Part shown: positions 1 through 7,309 of the stretch, one piece after another | How the letters are laid out: every line of letters starts with the position of its first letter | Position numbering within the stretch: the stretch's first letter is position 1 | DNA from: Ilumatobacteraceae bacterium | GTDB taxonomy: Bacteria > Actinomycetota > Acidimicrobiia > Acidimicrobiales > Ilumatobacteraceae | Assembly (NCBI GenBank): GCA_017853385.1 | Contig: JAFMJR010000009.1 | Span: 1 to 36,954, forward strand | DNA length: 36,954 nucleotides | Reading direction: 5' to 3' | The notes under the pieces: model-generated | What the model saw: the letters and a program-made list of their open reading frames with translations, nothing else | What the model was told of the DNA's origin: nothing | Database searches by the model: none | Program-made: the position numbers and the translations under genes

Positions 1-822
1 GCCGTAGTGGCAAGTTACATCTATGCGATCAGAGTCATTGGACCACGAGTTGTTGTAAGCGGAAGTGTGGTTGGTCGTAAGCAGCTCGTTGCATTTGTCT
101 GTGGTGTTCTGTTTTTGTGGCTTGCATCGGACTGGCCAATTCACGATATTTCTGAAGAGTATTTGTACTCGGTACACATGTTTCAGCACATGGTGTATTC
201 CTATTTCGTTCCCCCTCTGATGTTGATTGCCACGCCGAAGTGGTTGTTTGACTTGATTTTTACGAGCAAGCGTTCGCGTGCGGTTATGCAATATATGACA
301 AAACCGGTAGTTGCTGGACTGTTGTTTAACTGCGTGATCATGATCACTCATATTCCTGCACTCGTAAACCAAAGCGTTTCGAATGGTCCGCTGCATTATG
401 CGCTCCATGTGCTTGTACTTACGTCATCTCTGCTGATGTGGTTCCCTATCTGTGGCCCAGACCGCTCGCGTCACTTGGGGTACGGGGCAAAGATGATCTA
501 TCTCTTCTTGATGTCAGTGGTGCCAACTGTGCCGGCAGCTTGGCTGACATTTGCTGAGGGCGCTGTGTACAAGCACTACGACATTGCGGTGCGGGTATGG
601 GGGCTTTCGGTGACCACAGACCAGCAGCTTGCAGGAGCAATTATGAAGACCGGAGGATCAATTTTCTTGTGGTCCATCATGATCTTTATTTTCTTCAGAC
701 GGTTCATTGGCAAGTTTTTTGCTGAGGCGTCGTATGCACCGCAACCAGAGCCAGTGCTCACATTTGACGAAGTGGAAAGTGCATTCAAATCGTCGGCGGC
801 CCCGCAAGAGCCTCGCAGGTAG
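1..822 (+). CDS. ctaG: CtaG-family cytochrome c oxidase assembly protein (5' end outside window)
   Basis: This is a multi-pass membrane protein of the caa3-type CtaG family, which helps assemble the copper-containing cytochrome c oxidase. The visible part (about 273 residues) has some six or seven hydrophobic segments. The hallmark stretch with HMFQHMVYSYFVPPLMLIATP (split here as HMFQHMVYSY then FVPPLML) lies near residue 55. The frame is open to base 1 and there is no start signal, so the GTG at 7 is probably internal and the gene begins upstream. Its stop TAG (820-822) directly abuts the stop of the convergent permease gene. A thiol-redox pair (CcdA and TlpA, 5 kb on) fits the same respiratory-assembly theme, but the genes are not in one operon. 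Family call is firm; the true start is not visible. Confidence 0.85.
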   Translation, partial: AVVASYIYAIRVIGPRVVVSGSVVGRKQLVAFVCGVLFLWLASDWPIHDISEEYLYSVHMFQHMVYSYFVPPLMLIATPKWLFDLIFTSKRSRAVMQYMTKPVVAGLLFNCVIMITHIPALVNQSVSNGPLHYALHVLVLTSSLLMWFPICGPDRSRHLGYGAKMIYLFLMSVVPTVPAAWLTFAEGAVYKHYDIAVRVWGLSVTTDQQLAGAIMKTGGSIFLWSIMIFIFFRRFIGKFFAEASYAPQPEPVLTFDEVESAFKSSAAPQEPRR

Positions 823-1548
823 TTAACTCCAACGAAAGAGTTTGATCGCAGTTAGCTGACCCACAACGGCCCAGCACAGCAATACCGCAAGTGAAGAAGC
901 ACCGTGAAGCGAGGATCCAGAAAAGACGTCGCGCATCACGTCGGCCAGTGCGCCAGATGGTGAGATTCGACCGATCCAATGAAGTGCTGTCGGTAATTCC
1001 TGCAACGGAAATACAACTCCGCCAATCAGGAGCAACACCAGGTAAAGAGCATTTTGGGCAGCGAGGTTAATTTCTCCACGTAATCGTCCTGCAAGTGAAA
1101 GTCCAATGCCCGAAAACCCCATAGTTCCTAACGTGATTGCAGCGACAAGTTTCCCAAGATGCAACGACGTCAAATCTGCACCAAATGCAGTAGCCATAGC
1201 AATCAGCAGTATGACTTGAACGATTTCAATCACAAGCACAGAGACGGCTTTGGCGAGCACGAGCCGCCATGTGCCAAGTGGGGTAGCGCCAAGACGTTTG
1301 AGCACCGAGTAGCTGCGTTCGAATCCTGTGGCGATTCCAAGACTGACCATGGAAGTAGACATGACAGCAAGAGCAATGATGCCTGGGAGCAGAAAATCAA
1401 CCGACTCTTGTCCACCAGTGGGCAAGATTTCAACGTTGCTAAAGAATGCAAGTAGCAACATGGGAATACCCAAAATAAGCAACAATTGCTCACCATTTCG
1501 CGCCAGGATGCGCAATTCAGCACCAATTTGGAGACGCAATAACTTCAT
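823..1548 (-). CDS. ABC-2 type transporter permease
   Basis: This is the membrane subunit of an exporter of the ABC-2 (DrrB-like) type, 241 residues with about six hydrophobic helices and a short cytoplasmic N-terminus. A charged loop with FERSYSVLKRLGATP near residues 77-91 is the conserved cytoplasmic coupling region of this family. It overlaps the ATPase gene by four bases (1545-1548), so the two are translationally coupled and form one transporter. The substrate cannot be read from sequence; drug, lipid or polyketide export are all possible. The stop abuts that of ctaG with no spacer. Confidence 0.85.
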   Translation of the reverse strand: MKLLRLQIGAELRILARNGEQLLLILGIPMLLLAFFSNVEILPTGGQESVDFLLPGIIALAVMSTSMVSLGIATGFERSYSVLKRLGATPLGTWRLVLAKAVSVLVIEIVQVILLIAMATAFGADLTSLHLGKLVAAITLGTMGFSGIGLSLAGRLRGEINLAAQNALYLVLLLIGGVVFPLQELPTALHWIGRISPSGALADVMRDVFSGSSLHGASSLAVLLCWAVVGQLTAIKLFRWS

Positions 1549-2471
1549 GACTTGGCCTCTGCGGTAAGTCGTCGGAACACTTCGTCTAAACGCTGTGAAC
1601 CTGCACCAATATCGCCAATATTGACGTTGTTGGCTTTCGCCCAGTCGGTGAGTTGCACAATTACCCGCGCATCACTTGTTCCAGCAACGGTGTATTCATT
1701 TTGTCGGGTTTGTTCCACGGCAAATCCAAGTGTGGTTGCAAGCGATTGCGTATCAACAAGCGATTGCGAAGTGAATCGAATCTCTTCCCTGCCGGCGCGC
1801 AGTTCTTCAAGCGTGCCTGCCGCAACGATTGTGCCGCGATGAAAGATAAGAACATCGTCAGCAATACGCTCTGCCTCATCAAGTTCGTGAGTGGCAACTA
1901 CTACACAGCAACCTCGTTGCCGGAGGTCACGAATGATGGAGCGAACCAAATCTCGACCATTGACATCGATTCCTGATGTCGGCTCGTCAAGAAAGATCAC
2001 ATCTGGTTGCGCAGCAAGGGCAAGGGCGAGAGAAAGACGCTGTTTCTCTCCACCAGACAAACGGCGATATGTCGTGGCTGAAACCGACGCAAGTCCAACT
2101 TGAGCAACCAAGGAAGCAGCATCAATTTTGTTTCCATACAAAGCGCAATATTGTGCAACAAGTTCACCCACACGAGATGAAGGATAAATTCCGCCATCTT
2201 GCAGCATTACGCCCATGCGCTCATTGAGTTGTTTGCGTTGTGTTGATGGGTCAAGTCCAAGCACACGAATGGTGCCCGAAGTTGCTGTTGTAAATCCTTC
2301 GCACGCTTCAATAGTGGAGGTTTTTCCAGCACCGTTTGGACCCAAGATCACCGTGACACGTCCTGGGAGAGCTTGAAAGGAAACATGATCTACTGCTTTG
2401 GTTGAGCCATATGCAATGACAAGTTGCGAAACGGAAACGCCTTCATGCTGTGAACGTGTCGCAGAACTCAC
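1545..2471 (-). CDS. ABC transporter ATP-binding protein (DrrA-like)
   Basis: This is the nucleotide-binding subunit of the exporter encoded with the following permease. It is 308 residues with Walker A GPNGAGKT (residues 44-51), Q-loop Gln91, signature LSGGEKQR (138-145), Walker B VIFLDEP (158-164) and H-loop His195. The C-terminal 80 residues form the extra domain seen in DrrA-type ATPases. The GTG start at 2471 lies exactly six bases after a TACTGT box, so a leaderless transcript is likely. It is divergent from serS with about 60 bases between them. Confidence 0.93.
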   Translation of the reverse strand: MSSATRSQHEGVSVSQLVIAYGSTKAVDHVSFQALPGRVTVILGPNGAGKTSTIEACEGFTTATSGTIRVLGLDPSTQRKQLNERMGVMLQDGGIYPSSRVGELVAQYCALYGNKIDAASLVAQVGLASVSATTYRRLSGGEKQRLSLALALAAQPDVIFLDEPTSGIDVNGRDLVRSIIRDLRQRGCCVVVATHELDEAERIADDVLIFHRGTIVAAGTLEELRAGREEIRFTSQSLVDTQSLATTLGFAVEQTRQNEYTVAGTSDARVIVQLTDWAKANNVNIGDIGAGSQRLDEVFRRLTAEAKS

Positions 2472-2477
2472 GGCTCA

Positions 2478-2483
2478 ACAGTA
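2478..2483 (-). promoter_or_regulatory. -10 box, leaderless start of ABC ATPase gene
   Basis: The minus-strand hexamer TACTGT matches TANNNT and is followed by six bases and then the GTG start. No good -35 box is visible. The spacing is that expected when the transcript begins at the start codon. Confidence 0.5.
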
Positions 2484-2532
2484 CGCAAATTAGGGGAGTA
2501 CCGCACGGTTGCACGGCTAGCCTTTAGTCACC

Positions 2533-3825
2533 GTGATTGATATTCGACACCTTCGCAGCGAGCCAGAAGTCGTTCGTGAGTTGATGGCTAGGCGCAATAA
2601 GCCCGAACTCTTGGCACTGCTTGATGAGGCCTTGAGTTTTGATGGACGGATGAGGGAAATTACCGCCGAGCGCGACGCGATCCGCCAGCAGGTCAATGAG
2701 TTATCCAAGCAGGTTGGAGCCATGCGTCGAAGTGGTGATGACGCAGCCGCAGAGGGTCTGCAGGCACAAAGCAGACAGCTGGGCGATAAGGAACAGTCCC
2801 TTGCGGCAGAAACGGACGAATTTACGTCAAAGCTAAAAGACGTCTTGCTTCGATTGCCAAATATTCCACACCCCGACGTGGTGATCGGATCTGACGATTC
2901 ACAGAACCCAACAATTACAGGGCCAGTGAATTTGCCGGCTTCCTTTCCTGATCACAAGCGTGTTGCGCACTGGGACACTGCAACTGCACTTGGCGTACTA
3001 GATAATGAGCGCGCAGTAAAGATCAGCGGTGCAATGTTTACGATGCAACGAGGTGCAGGCGCAACACTTGCCCGCGCGCTTTGTCAGTATGCACTTGATC
3101 GCAATGCTGATGCATTTGAAGAAATTCGTCCTCCATCTTTGGTGAGTACAGCAACGTTGACCGCCACAGGACAGCTTCCAAAATTTGCTGACGATGCATA
3201 TTCAATGAGCAAAGATGATTTGTGGTGCATTCCCACTGCTGAAGCTCCATTAACTTCAATTCACGCAGGCGAAGTGCTTCAGGAAGCAGAACTTCCAATT
3301 CGTTACATGGCTCACTCCTCGTGTTATCGCCGCGAAGCCGGCTCAGCAGGACGAGATACACGCGGAATGTTGCGTAGCCACGAATTCGACAAGGTAGAAA
3401 TTTTTGCAATTGCTACCCCAGAAGGGGCACCAGCAATGCTGACGGAGTTGATTACGCGAGTTGAACGAGTCATTGCCGAACTCGGCTTGCCGTATCGCAT
3501 TATTGAAATCTGCACTGGCGACATGGGACAAAGTCATCACCGCAGCTTTGACGTTGAGGTGTATGCACCAGGCTGTGATGCGTGGCTTGAAGTGAGTTCG
3601 GTCAGTTGGTTTAGTGACTATCAGGCTCGACGCGGTGATATTCGTATGAAACGAACTGGACAAAAGGGCACTGAATTTGCTCACACGCTGAATGCATCCG
3701 CACTTGCAGTTCCTCGAGTTTGGGCAGCGATTATGGAAAATTTCCGCCGCGAAGATGGTTCGGTGGAAATTCCTGCGGTGTTGCATCCGTACATGCGCGG
3801 CATGACCGTGATTCACCCGAAGTAA
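2533..3825 (+). CDS. serS: Seryl-tRNA synthetase
   Basis: Class II aminoacyl-tRNA synthetase charging tRNA-Ser (and tRNA-Sec where present) in the cytoplasm. The 430-residue length is normal. The N-terminus MIDIRHLRSEPE and the heptad-rich stretch at about 30-105 form the tRNA-binding coiled-coil arm. Motif 2 is seen as YRREAGSAGRDTRGMLRSHEF around residues 267-288, and the C-terminal ALAVPRVWAAIMENF is motif 3-like. The start is GTG at 2533, as the conserved MIDIR beginning requires; a TAGCCT box lies nine bases upstream. pdxH follows after six bases, probably co-transcribed. Confidence 0.97.
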   Translation: MIDIRHLRSEPEVVRELMARRNKPELLALLDEALSFDGRMREITAERDAIRQQVNELSKQVGAMRRSGDDAAAEGLQAQSRQLGDKEQSLAAETDEFTSKLKDVLLRLPNIPHPDVVIGSDDSQNPTITGPVNLPASFPDHKRVAHWDTATALGVLDNERAVKISGAMFTMQRGAGATLARALCQYALDRNADAFEEIRPPSLVSTATLTATGQLPKFADDAYSMSKDDLWCIPTAEAPLTSIHAGEVLQEAELPIRYMAHSSCYRREAGSAGRDTRGMLRSHEFDKVEIFAIATPEGAPAMLTELITRVERVIAELGLPYRIIEICTGDMGQSHHRSFDVEVYAPGCDAWLEVSSVSWFSDYQARRGDIRMKRTGQKGTEFAHTLNASALAVPRVWAAIMENFRREDGSVEIPAVLHPYMRGMTVIHPK

Positions 3826-3831
3826 GTAGTC

Positions 3832-4470
3832 ATGTCAATTCGCGATCGGCGAGTGCAGTACGAGACGGAAGGCTTAGAGCGGTCTGATTTACACGATGAC
3901 CCAATTGTGCAGTGGCAGCGGTGGTATGACCAATCTGCGGAAGCAAACCTTGCAGAACCAAACGCGATGACGCTGTCCACTGTTGGCAAAGATGGTGGGC
4001 CCGATTCTCGAATTGTGTTGGTACGTGGTGTAGATCAATCGGGTTTTGCTTTCTATACAAACTACGACAGTGCAAAAAGTGCCCAACTGACTGCGCATCC
4101 GCAGGCGTCGGCTGTATTTGGATGGTTGGACTTACATCGACAGGTGCGTGTGCGCGGAACGGTGTCGCGACTGCCTGCGGCAGTAAGTGATGAGTATTTT
4201 TCGTCGCGCCCGCGTGAATCACAGCTAGGAGCGTGGGCTTCACCCCAGTCGCAACCGATTCACGGTCGCGAAGAGTTGTTGGCACGACTAGCGGAAGTTG
4301 AACAGCGATTCGCGGGAGTCGATGTTCAGCGCCCTCCTCACTGGGGAGGCTGGTTGCTTACGCCGCGCGAAATTGAATTTTGGCAAGGCCGACCAAGCAG
4401 ATTGCATGATCGCTTTAAATACACGCTGCAATCAAATGGTGCTTGGACTATTGAGCGTCTTGCTCCATAA
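3832..4470 (+). CDS. pdxH: Pyridoxamine 5'-phosphate oxidase
   Basis: FMN enzyme that oxidises pyridoxamine or pyridoxine 5'-phosphate to pyridoxal 5'-phosphate, the last step of PLP salvage. The 212-residue length matches the family. Visible family signatures include the N-terminal DPIVQWQRWYDQA-like stretch (DPIVQWQRWYDQS), the RIVLVRGVDQSGFAFYTNYDSAKS region (residues about 60-83) binding FMN, the SRPRESQLGAWASPQSQ stretch, and the C-terminal FWQGRPSRLHDRF with the PLP-binding Arg and His. It follows serS closely. Its last 23 bases overlap the end of the convergent gene on the other strand. Confidence 0.96.
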   Translation: MSIRDRRVQYETEGLERSDLHDDPIVQWQRWYDQSAEANLAEPNAMTLSTVGKDGGPDSRIVLVRGVDQSGFAFYTNYDSAKSAQLTAHPQASAVFGWLDLHRQVRVRGTVSRLPAAVSDEYFSSRPRESQLGAWASPQSQPIHGREELLARLAEVEQRFAGVDVQRPPHWGGWLLTPREIEFWQGRPSRLHDRFKYTLQSNGAWTIERLAP

Positions 4471-5074
4471 ATGACTTATTTGAATCCCAAGTATTCACAG
4501 CACGCACCAATCCATTAATGAGTGATTGGGTATGGGGTGTTGGATGCGGTCCTTCCCAATCCCACCACAGTGGACTGGCACCACGTACGCGGGGAGGAAG
4601 CTCAATCTGCACACCGTGATGTCGCACACGGTTCACTGGGTTGTTCACATGTTGACCGGCTAAATCTGCAGGGATATTCGAAAGGTCATCAATGATGTTG
4701 TATGCAGGAAGTGATTCCCGAAGATGTTGTGCAACATGTGTTGCAAGAATGCGATTGCGTCCACCGAGTAACAGGCTGGTGAAGAATCCTTGACGACCAA
4801 AACCATGAATAGTGATAACGGTGTCAACATGATCAAGAAATTTCGCTAGCGGTGCCGAGTGTTGCGGGTCAATTCGATGCGATGGAACATGCCACTTCAG
4901 CGAGGCAGGTTGATGAATGCCGTAATACGAACTTCCCGTTGCTGCGGCTGCCTGCTGGGCAATGAAATCGGTCGCTTCTTCCAATCCGCCACCGTGAAAA
5001 GCCATAAATCCAAATGAGCTGCGCAAATGGCACACTTCCTCAACTTCTGGATGCGCAAGGAGATCGGCCAGCAT
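4448..5074 (-). CDS. Poly-gamma-glutamate hydrolase-like protein (DUF867/PghP family)
   Basis: This 208-residue protein resembles the zinc peptidase family of phage and Bacillus poly-gamma-glutamate hydrolases. Evidence is the AFHGGGLEEATD motif (residues 25-36, with His27 and the acidic cluster), an SSYYG element (48-52) and TIHGFG (89-94, His90), which in the family supply zinc ligands and the active site. There is no signal peptide, so it would act in the cytoplasm or on gamma-glutamyl chains inside the cell. It shares one base with the ccdA stop (TAATG) and is probably the last gene of the whiB7-side tlpA-ccdA run. The real substrate is unknown; polyglutamyl cofactors are one possibility. 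Confidence 0.7.
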   Translation of the reverse strand: MLADLLAHPEVEEVCHLRSSFGFMAFHGGGLEEATDFIAQQAAAATGSSYYGIHQPASLKWHVPSHRIDPQHSAPLAKFLDHVDTVITIHGFGRQGFFTSLLLGGRNRILATHVAQHLRESLPAYNIIDDLSNIPADLAGQHVNNPVNRVRHHGVQIELPPRVRGASPLWWDWEGPHPTPHTQSLINGLVRAVNTWDSNKSFMEQDAQ

Positions 5075-5949
5075 TAGCGACGCGACTTACGTATAGAGCC
5101 GGTGAAGCGAGCAAGAAAAATTGCTATGTAAGCAAGTGCAATGACAACGGCACAGATGAGTGCAAGTCGTGAAGCACCTTGACGTTGCAGCCAAAGCGAA
5201 ACTGAGTTCTGCCAGTTTTCTACTCGCGAAACGACTGTGCCAAGCGATCCCCGCTCGCTAATTGCGCCGTACCAATACCACGTGAGATAAATGCCAGTGA
5301 GAGAAATGAAAACAGCTGCGACTTTATCGATGTATCGGAGGCTTCTTTTCAGAACACGCGCCACACCAGTTTTTGCTGCAGCAAGCGTGACGGTGAGGGC
5401 GGTAACTAAGAGCGACATTCCGAGTCCATACATCGTGATGCTGATGACCCCCGAGACAAATCCGTTCGTCCCAATTGAGCCAAGAATCGCAGTAGTGAGA
5501 AGTCCAATGGTGCAACCGATGCTCGCAATCGCATAGCCAATTCCAAAGACGAACATGGCGCGAGTGGAGTGGTCTCGTTTAGCGCCAGGCATTGAAGTGG
5601 TAAATGATGGCTTCCAACCAAACAGCATTGCGATACCGAGCACAATGAGGATGAGTCCAATGACAAACCCTGCGTATTTTGCACGCAATTCAATCCATTG
5701 CGTAAACAAACGAGAAATAGTTCCAACAACTAAAAAGACCAACAAAAACCCTGCCGAAACAGATGCGCTTACGCGAAGGGCGCGTTGTAGTGGAGCACGA
5801 GAAATGTGTTGAGGTCCTCCATCAATTCCAAGGAAATACAACAAGTAGGCAGGAAGCAGCACGAACCCGCATGGGTTCACTGCAGCAAGCATGCCGAGCA
5901 TAAAGCTGTAAGCGAAATTCCCTTCAATCACGATGTCGGCAAGAATCAT
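5074..5949 (-). CDS. ccdA: CcdA-type cytochrome c biogenesis / thiol-disulfide transport protein
   Basis: Membrane protein of the CcdA/DsbD_2 family that carries reducing equivalents from cytoplasmic thioredoxin across the membrane. It has six main hydrophobic helices and the two redox cysteines of the family, one in NPCGF of the first helix and one in SIGCTIG of the fourth. A seventh helix and a basic tail follow. The upstream neighbour is a TlpA-like thioredoxin, its natural partner. I prefer the ATG at 5949, which overlaps the tlpA stop as ATGA; an ATG four codons earlier (5961) is also possible and would give 295 residues. Neither has a clear ribosome binding site. Confidence 0.88.
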   Translation of the reverse strand: MILADIVIEGNFAYSFMLGMLAAVNPCGFVLLPAYLLYFLGIDGGPQHISRAPLQRALRVSASVSAGFLLVFLVVGTISRLFTQWIELRAKYAGFVIGLILIVLGIAMLFGWKPSFTTSMPGAKRDHSTRAMFVFGIGYAIASIGCTIGLLTTAILGSIGTNGFVSGVISITMYGLGMSLLVTALTVTLAAAKTGVARVLKRSLRYIDKVAAVFISLTGIYLTWYWYGAISERGSLGTVVSRVENWQNSVSLWLQRQGASRLALICAVVIALAYIAIFLARFTGSIRKSRR

Positions 5950-6518
5950 GCAGGGAACCATTCAGAAATTAACGCCAAGAGTTTCTCTTCGCTGATTTCG
6001 CCTGCAACTTGGTCCACGATGTTTCCTTGTGCATCAACAAAAATTGTGCTCGGGGCAGTCACAATGCCAAGGTCTCGAATCAATGCACCTGAAACGTCAA
6101 AGGCAATGGGGTAATTGATGCCATATTGCTCACCAAAAGCTTTTGCGACTTCTGGCGAATCATTCATGTTCACACCAAGAAACGCAATGTCGTTTCTTGC
6201 ACTTTTGGCCTGAGCAAACGCGGGAATCTCCCGGCGGCAAGGTTCGCAAGTTGAATACCAGAAATTAATAATCATTGGTGTGCCAATCAATGATTGAAGT
6301 GGATAGGTTCCGCCTTCTAGATCAGTCAGGGTTGCATCTGGAAGCACATTTCCGACAACGACCTCATTGGTGTCAAGCGATGGATACGGCACTTCACCAG
6401 GGGTGGTCAGCACGGCATCAACGCCAGATCCACCATTTGCGCTCCAGATCCAGCCTCCGGCAACACTGCAGACCGCAATGATGAGGGCAACTTTCAACCG
6501 AGAAACAGCAAATGGCAC
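5946..6518 (-). CDS. TlpA/ResA-like membrane-anchored thioredoxin
   Basis: Extracytoplasmic thiol-disulfide oxidoreductase of about 190 residues. An N-terminal hydrophobic segment (residues 8-26) anchors it or serves as a signal peptide. The thioredoxin fold follows, with active site FWYSTCEPCRRE (Cys91 and Cys94) and the later PSTIFVDAQG strand carrying the cis-proline region. Such proteins reduce apocytochrome c or copper-site cysteines for oxidase assembly. It is coupled to ccdA by a four-base overlap. The start is GTG at 6518; no strong Shine-Dalgarno sequence is seen. Confidence 0.9.
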   Translation of the reverse strand: MPFAVSRLKVALIIAVCSVAGGWIWSANGGSGVDAVLTTPGEVPYPSLDTNEVVVGNVLPDATLTDLEGGTYPLQSLIGTPMIINFWYSTCEPCRREIPAFAQAKSARNDIAFLGVNMNDSPEVAKAFGEQYGINYPIAFDVSGALIRDLGIVTAPSTIFVDAQGNIVDQVAGEISEEKLLALISEWFPA

Positions 6519-6582
6519 AAAAGTAGGTTACCTACGAGGCTCACGCCGATGAGGTCGCTACTTCTGTGCCATGAAGCTGCTG

Positions 6583-6915
6583 TTATGCAACTAGGTGTGA
6601 GGGAATCGGTACTTCCTGTACCGCAGTTACACGCAAGTTTTTAGTAACTGGTCGTCCACGTGGTCGCTTGGTCGAACAAATGCGACCCTCTTCAAAAAGT
6701 TCGCCACCCCACACACCCCAAGGCTCATTGCGTTCAAGTGCACCACTTAGGCACTCAGATTGAGAAGTACATGTTGAGCAAATTGCTTTGGCTCGTTGAA
6801 TATCGACGAATTCTTCAGAAAAGAACAAGTACGACAATGTGCCGTTCCCGTCGCTGCAGCGCTGTGCCGACAACATGATGATGTCATTGTCTTGTTCAAG
6901 TGTGATGGTGGTCAT
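6583..6915 (-). CDS. whiB7: WhiB7/WblC-type transcriptional activator with AT-hook
   Basis: Iron-sulphur WhiB-family regulator of 110 residues. It carries the four cluster ligands Cys20, Cys46, Cys49 and Cys55, the turn GVWGGE (67-72), and an AT-hook KRPRGRP (83-89). The stretch from EPWGVWGGE to RPRGRP closely follows WhiB7 rather than other WhiB subfamilies. WhiB7 in mycobacteria and streptomycetes binds the principal sigma factor and activates intrinsic antibiotic-resistance genes in response to stalled ribosomes. A GAAAGG ribosome site lies eight bases before the ATG at 6915. The transcript must pass a strong terminator in its leader (see 6975-7008). An extra cysteine (80) sits between the turn and the AT-hook. 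It has about 18 more C-terminal residues than classical WhiB7. Confidence 0.93.
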   Translation of the reverse strand: MTTITLEQDNDIIMLSAQRCSDGNGTLSYLFFSEEFVDIQRAKAICSTCTSQSECLSGALERNEPWGVWGGELFEEGRICSTKRPRGRPVTKNLRVTAVQEVPIPSHLVA

Positions 6916-6947
6916 TGTTCTTGCCTTTCTGTATTGGATTGATTGGC

Positions 6948-7031
6948 TTCACGTCGGAGAACGCTGTTGGGGGGAAATAAAAAAGCCGCTGGGATTTCTC
7001 CCAGCGGCCTCTTGGCGTTCTCCGACGTGAA
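6948..7031. repeat. 17-bp perfect inverted repeat enclosing the whiB7 attenuator
   Basis: Bases 6948-6964 and 7015-7031 are exact reverse complements (arm TTCACGTCGGAGAACGC). They flank the terminator symmetrically, with 50 bases between them. The second arm is transcribed only after the terminator, so this fold can form only in read-through RNA or as a DNA cruciform. Confidence 0.92.
6975..7008 (-). terminator. Intrinsic terminator (attenuator) in the whiB7 leader
   Basis: On the minus strand a perfect 10-bp GC-rich stem (GCCGCTGGGA, loop GAAA, TCCCAGCGGC; 7008 to 6985) is followed at once by TTTTTTATTT (6984-6975). It lies 59 bases before the whiB7 start and points toward it, so it would stop transcription before the gene unless overridden. 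Confidence 0.93.
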
Positions 7032-7061
7032 ATCTGTTTACGTCGGGACTCCTAAGAGGCC
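7006..7061 (-). promoter_or_regulatory. Candidate antiterminator fold in the whiB7 leader
   Basis: In the minus-strand RNA, GGCCTCTT (7061-7054) can pair with AAGAGGCC (7013-7006), and nested inside it CCGACGT (7046-7040) pairs with ACGTCGG (7028-7022). The outer pairing takes the first three bases of the terminator stem, so the two folds compete. The leader ORF stop (7040-7038) lies inside this fold, so a ribosome finishing that ORF would block it. The overlap with the terminator is short, so the competition is plausible rather than proven. Confidence 0.6.
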
Positions 7062-7136
7062 TTTGGCCGGACGCTTCGTGAAATTCTTTGCAAATTTCGC
7101 GACTCCGGCCTGCATATAAAACCAGCGTGACGCCAT
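7038..7136 (-). CDS. Leader peptide ORF upstream of whiB7
   Basis: A 32-codon ORF starting at ATG 7136 (MASRWFYMQAG at the N-terminus, GLLGVPT at the C-terminus) ends in TAA at 7040-7038, just before the terminator region. The product is small and basic (several Lys and Arg, no acidic residue). The frame stays open further upstream to a TTG at 7235, so other starts (ATG 7220, GTG or the ATG at 7115) are possible; none has a clear ribosome site. WhiB7/WblC genes in other actinobacteria are known to be controlled by an upstream ORF whose translation decides termination, and this ORF has the right place and orientation for that role. It is more likely a sensor than a functional protein. Confidence 0.55.
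   Translation of the reverse strand: MASRWFYMQAGVAKFAKNFTKRPAKGLLGVPT
7065..7110 (-). promoter_or_regulatory. Hairpin within the whiB7 leader ORF
   Basis: GGCCGGA (minus strand 7110-7104) pairs with TCCGGCC (7071-7065), and the sequence between adds a near-perfect inner stem (CGCGAAATT with AATTTCACG, one mismatch). It lies immediately before the GGCCTCTT arm of the candidate antiterminator. The adjoining GGCCAAAGGCC (7071-7058 region) could instead fold on itself, giving a further switch. Confidence 0.5.
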
Positions 7137-7309
7137 TGCGTTCACGGTTGTCACGGTCGCGTACGCGCGCGAGTCAGCAATGTTTGCCAACTGAAGCGAT
7201 GCGAGGTTGCGAGACAACATGGGACATGTAGCCAACCATGTGATCTCTGCAATTGCAAGCGATTTAATTCAAGTGCCACAAACCCCAATGCTGGATAGGG
7301 TCAGAGAGC

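Noticed and set aside
3343-3816. 157-codon minus-strand ORF inside serS
   Set aside because: Antisense to an intact, strongly conserved gene, rich in Cys and His as typical of a shadow frame.
6948-7031. Inverted repeat as ends of a small mobile element (MITE)
   Set aside because: No target-site duplication flanks the arms, only terminator sequence lies between, and no other copy occurs in the window.
7038-7235. 65-codon ORF read as an ordinary protein gene
   Set aside because: Its start would be TTG without a ribosome site; the place just before a terminator and whiB7 fits a leader ORF better, so only the 3' part is listed.
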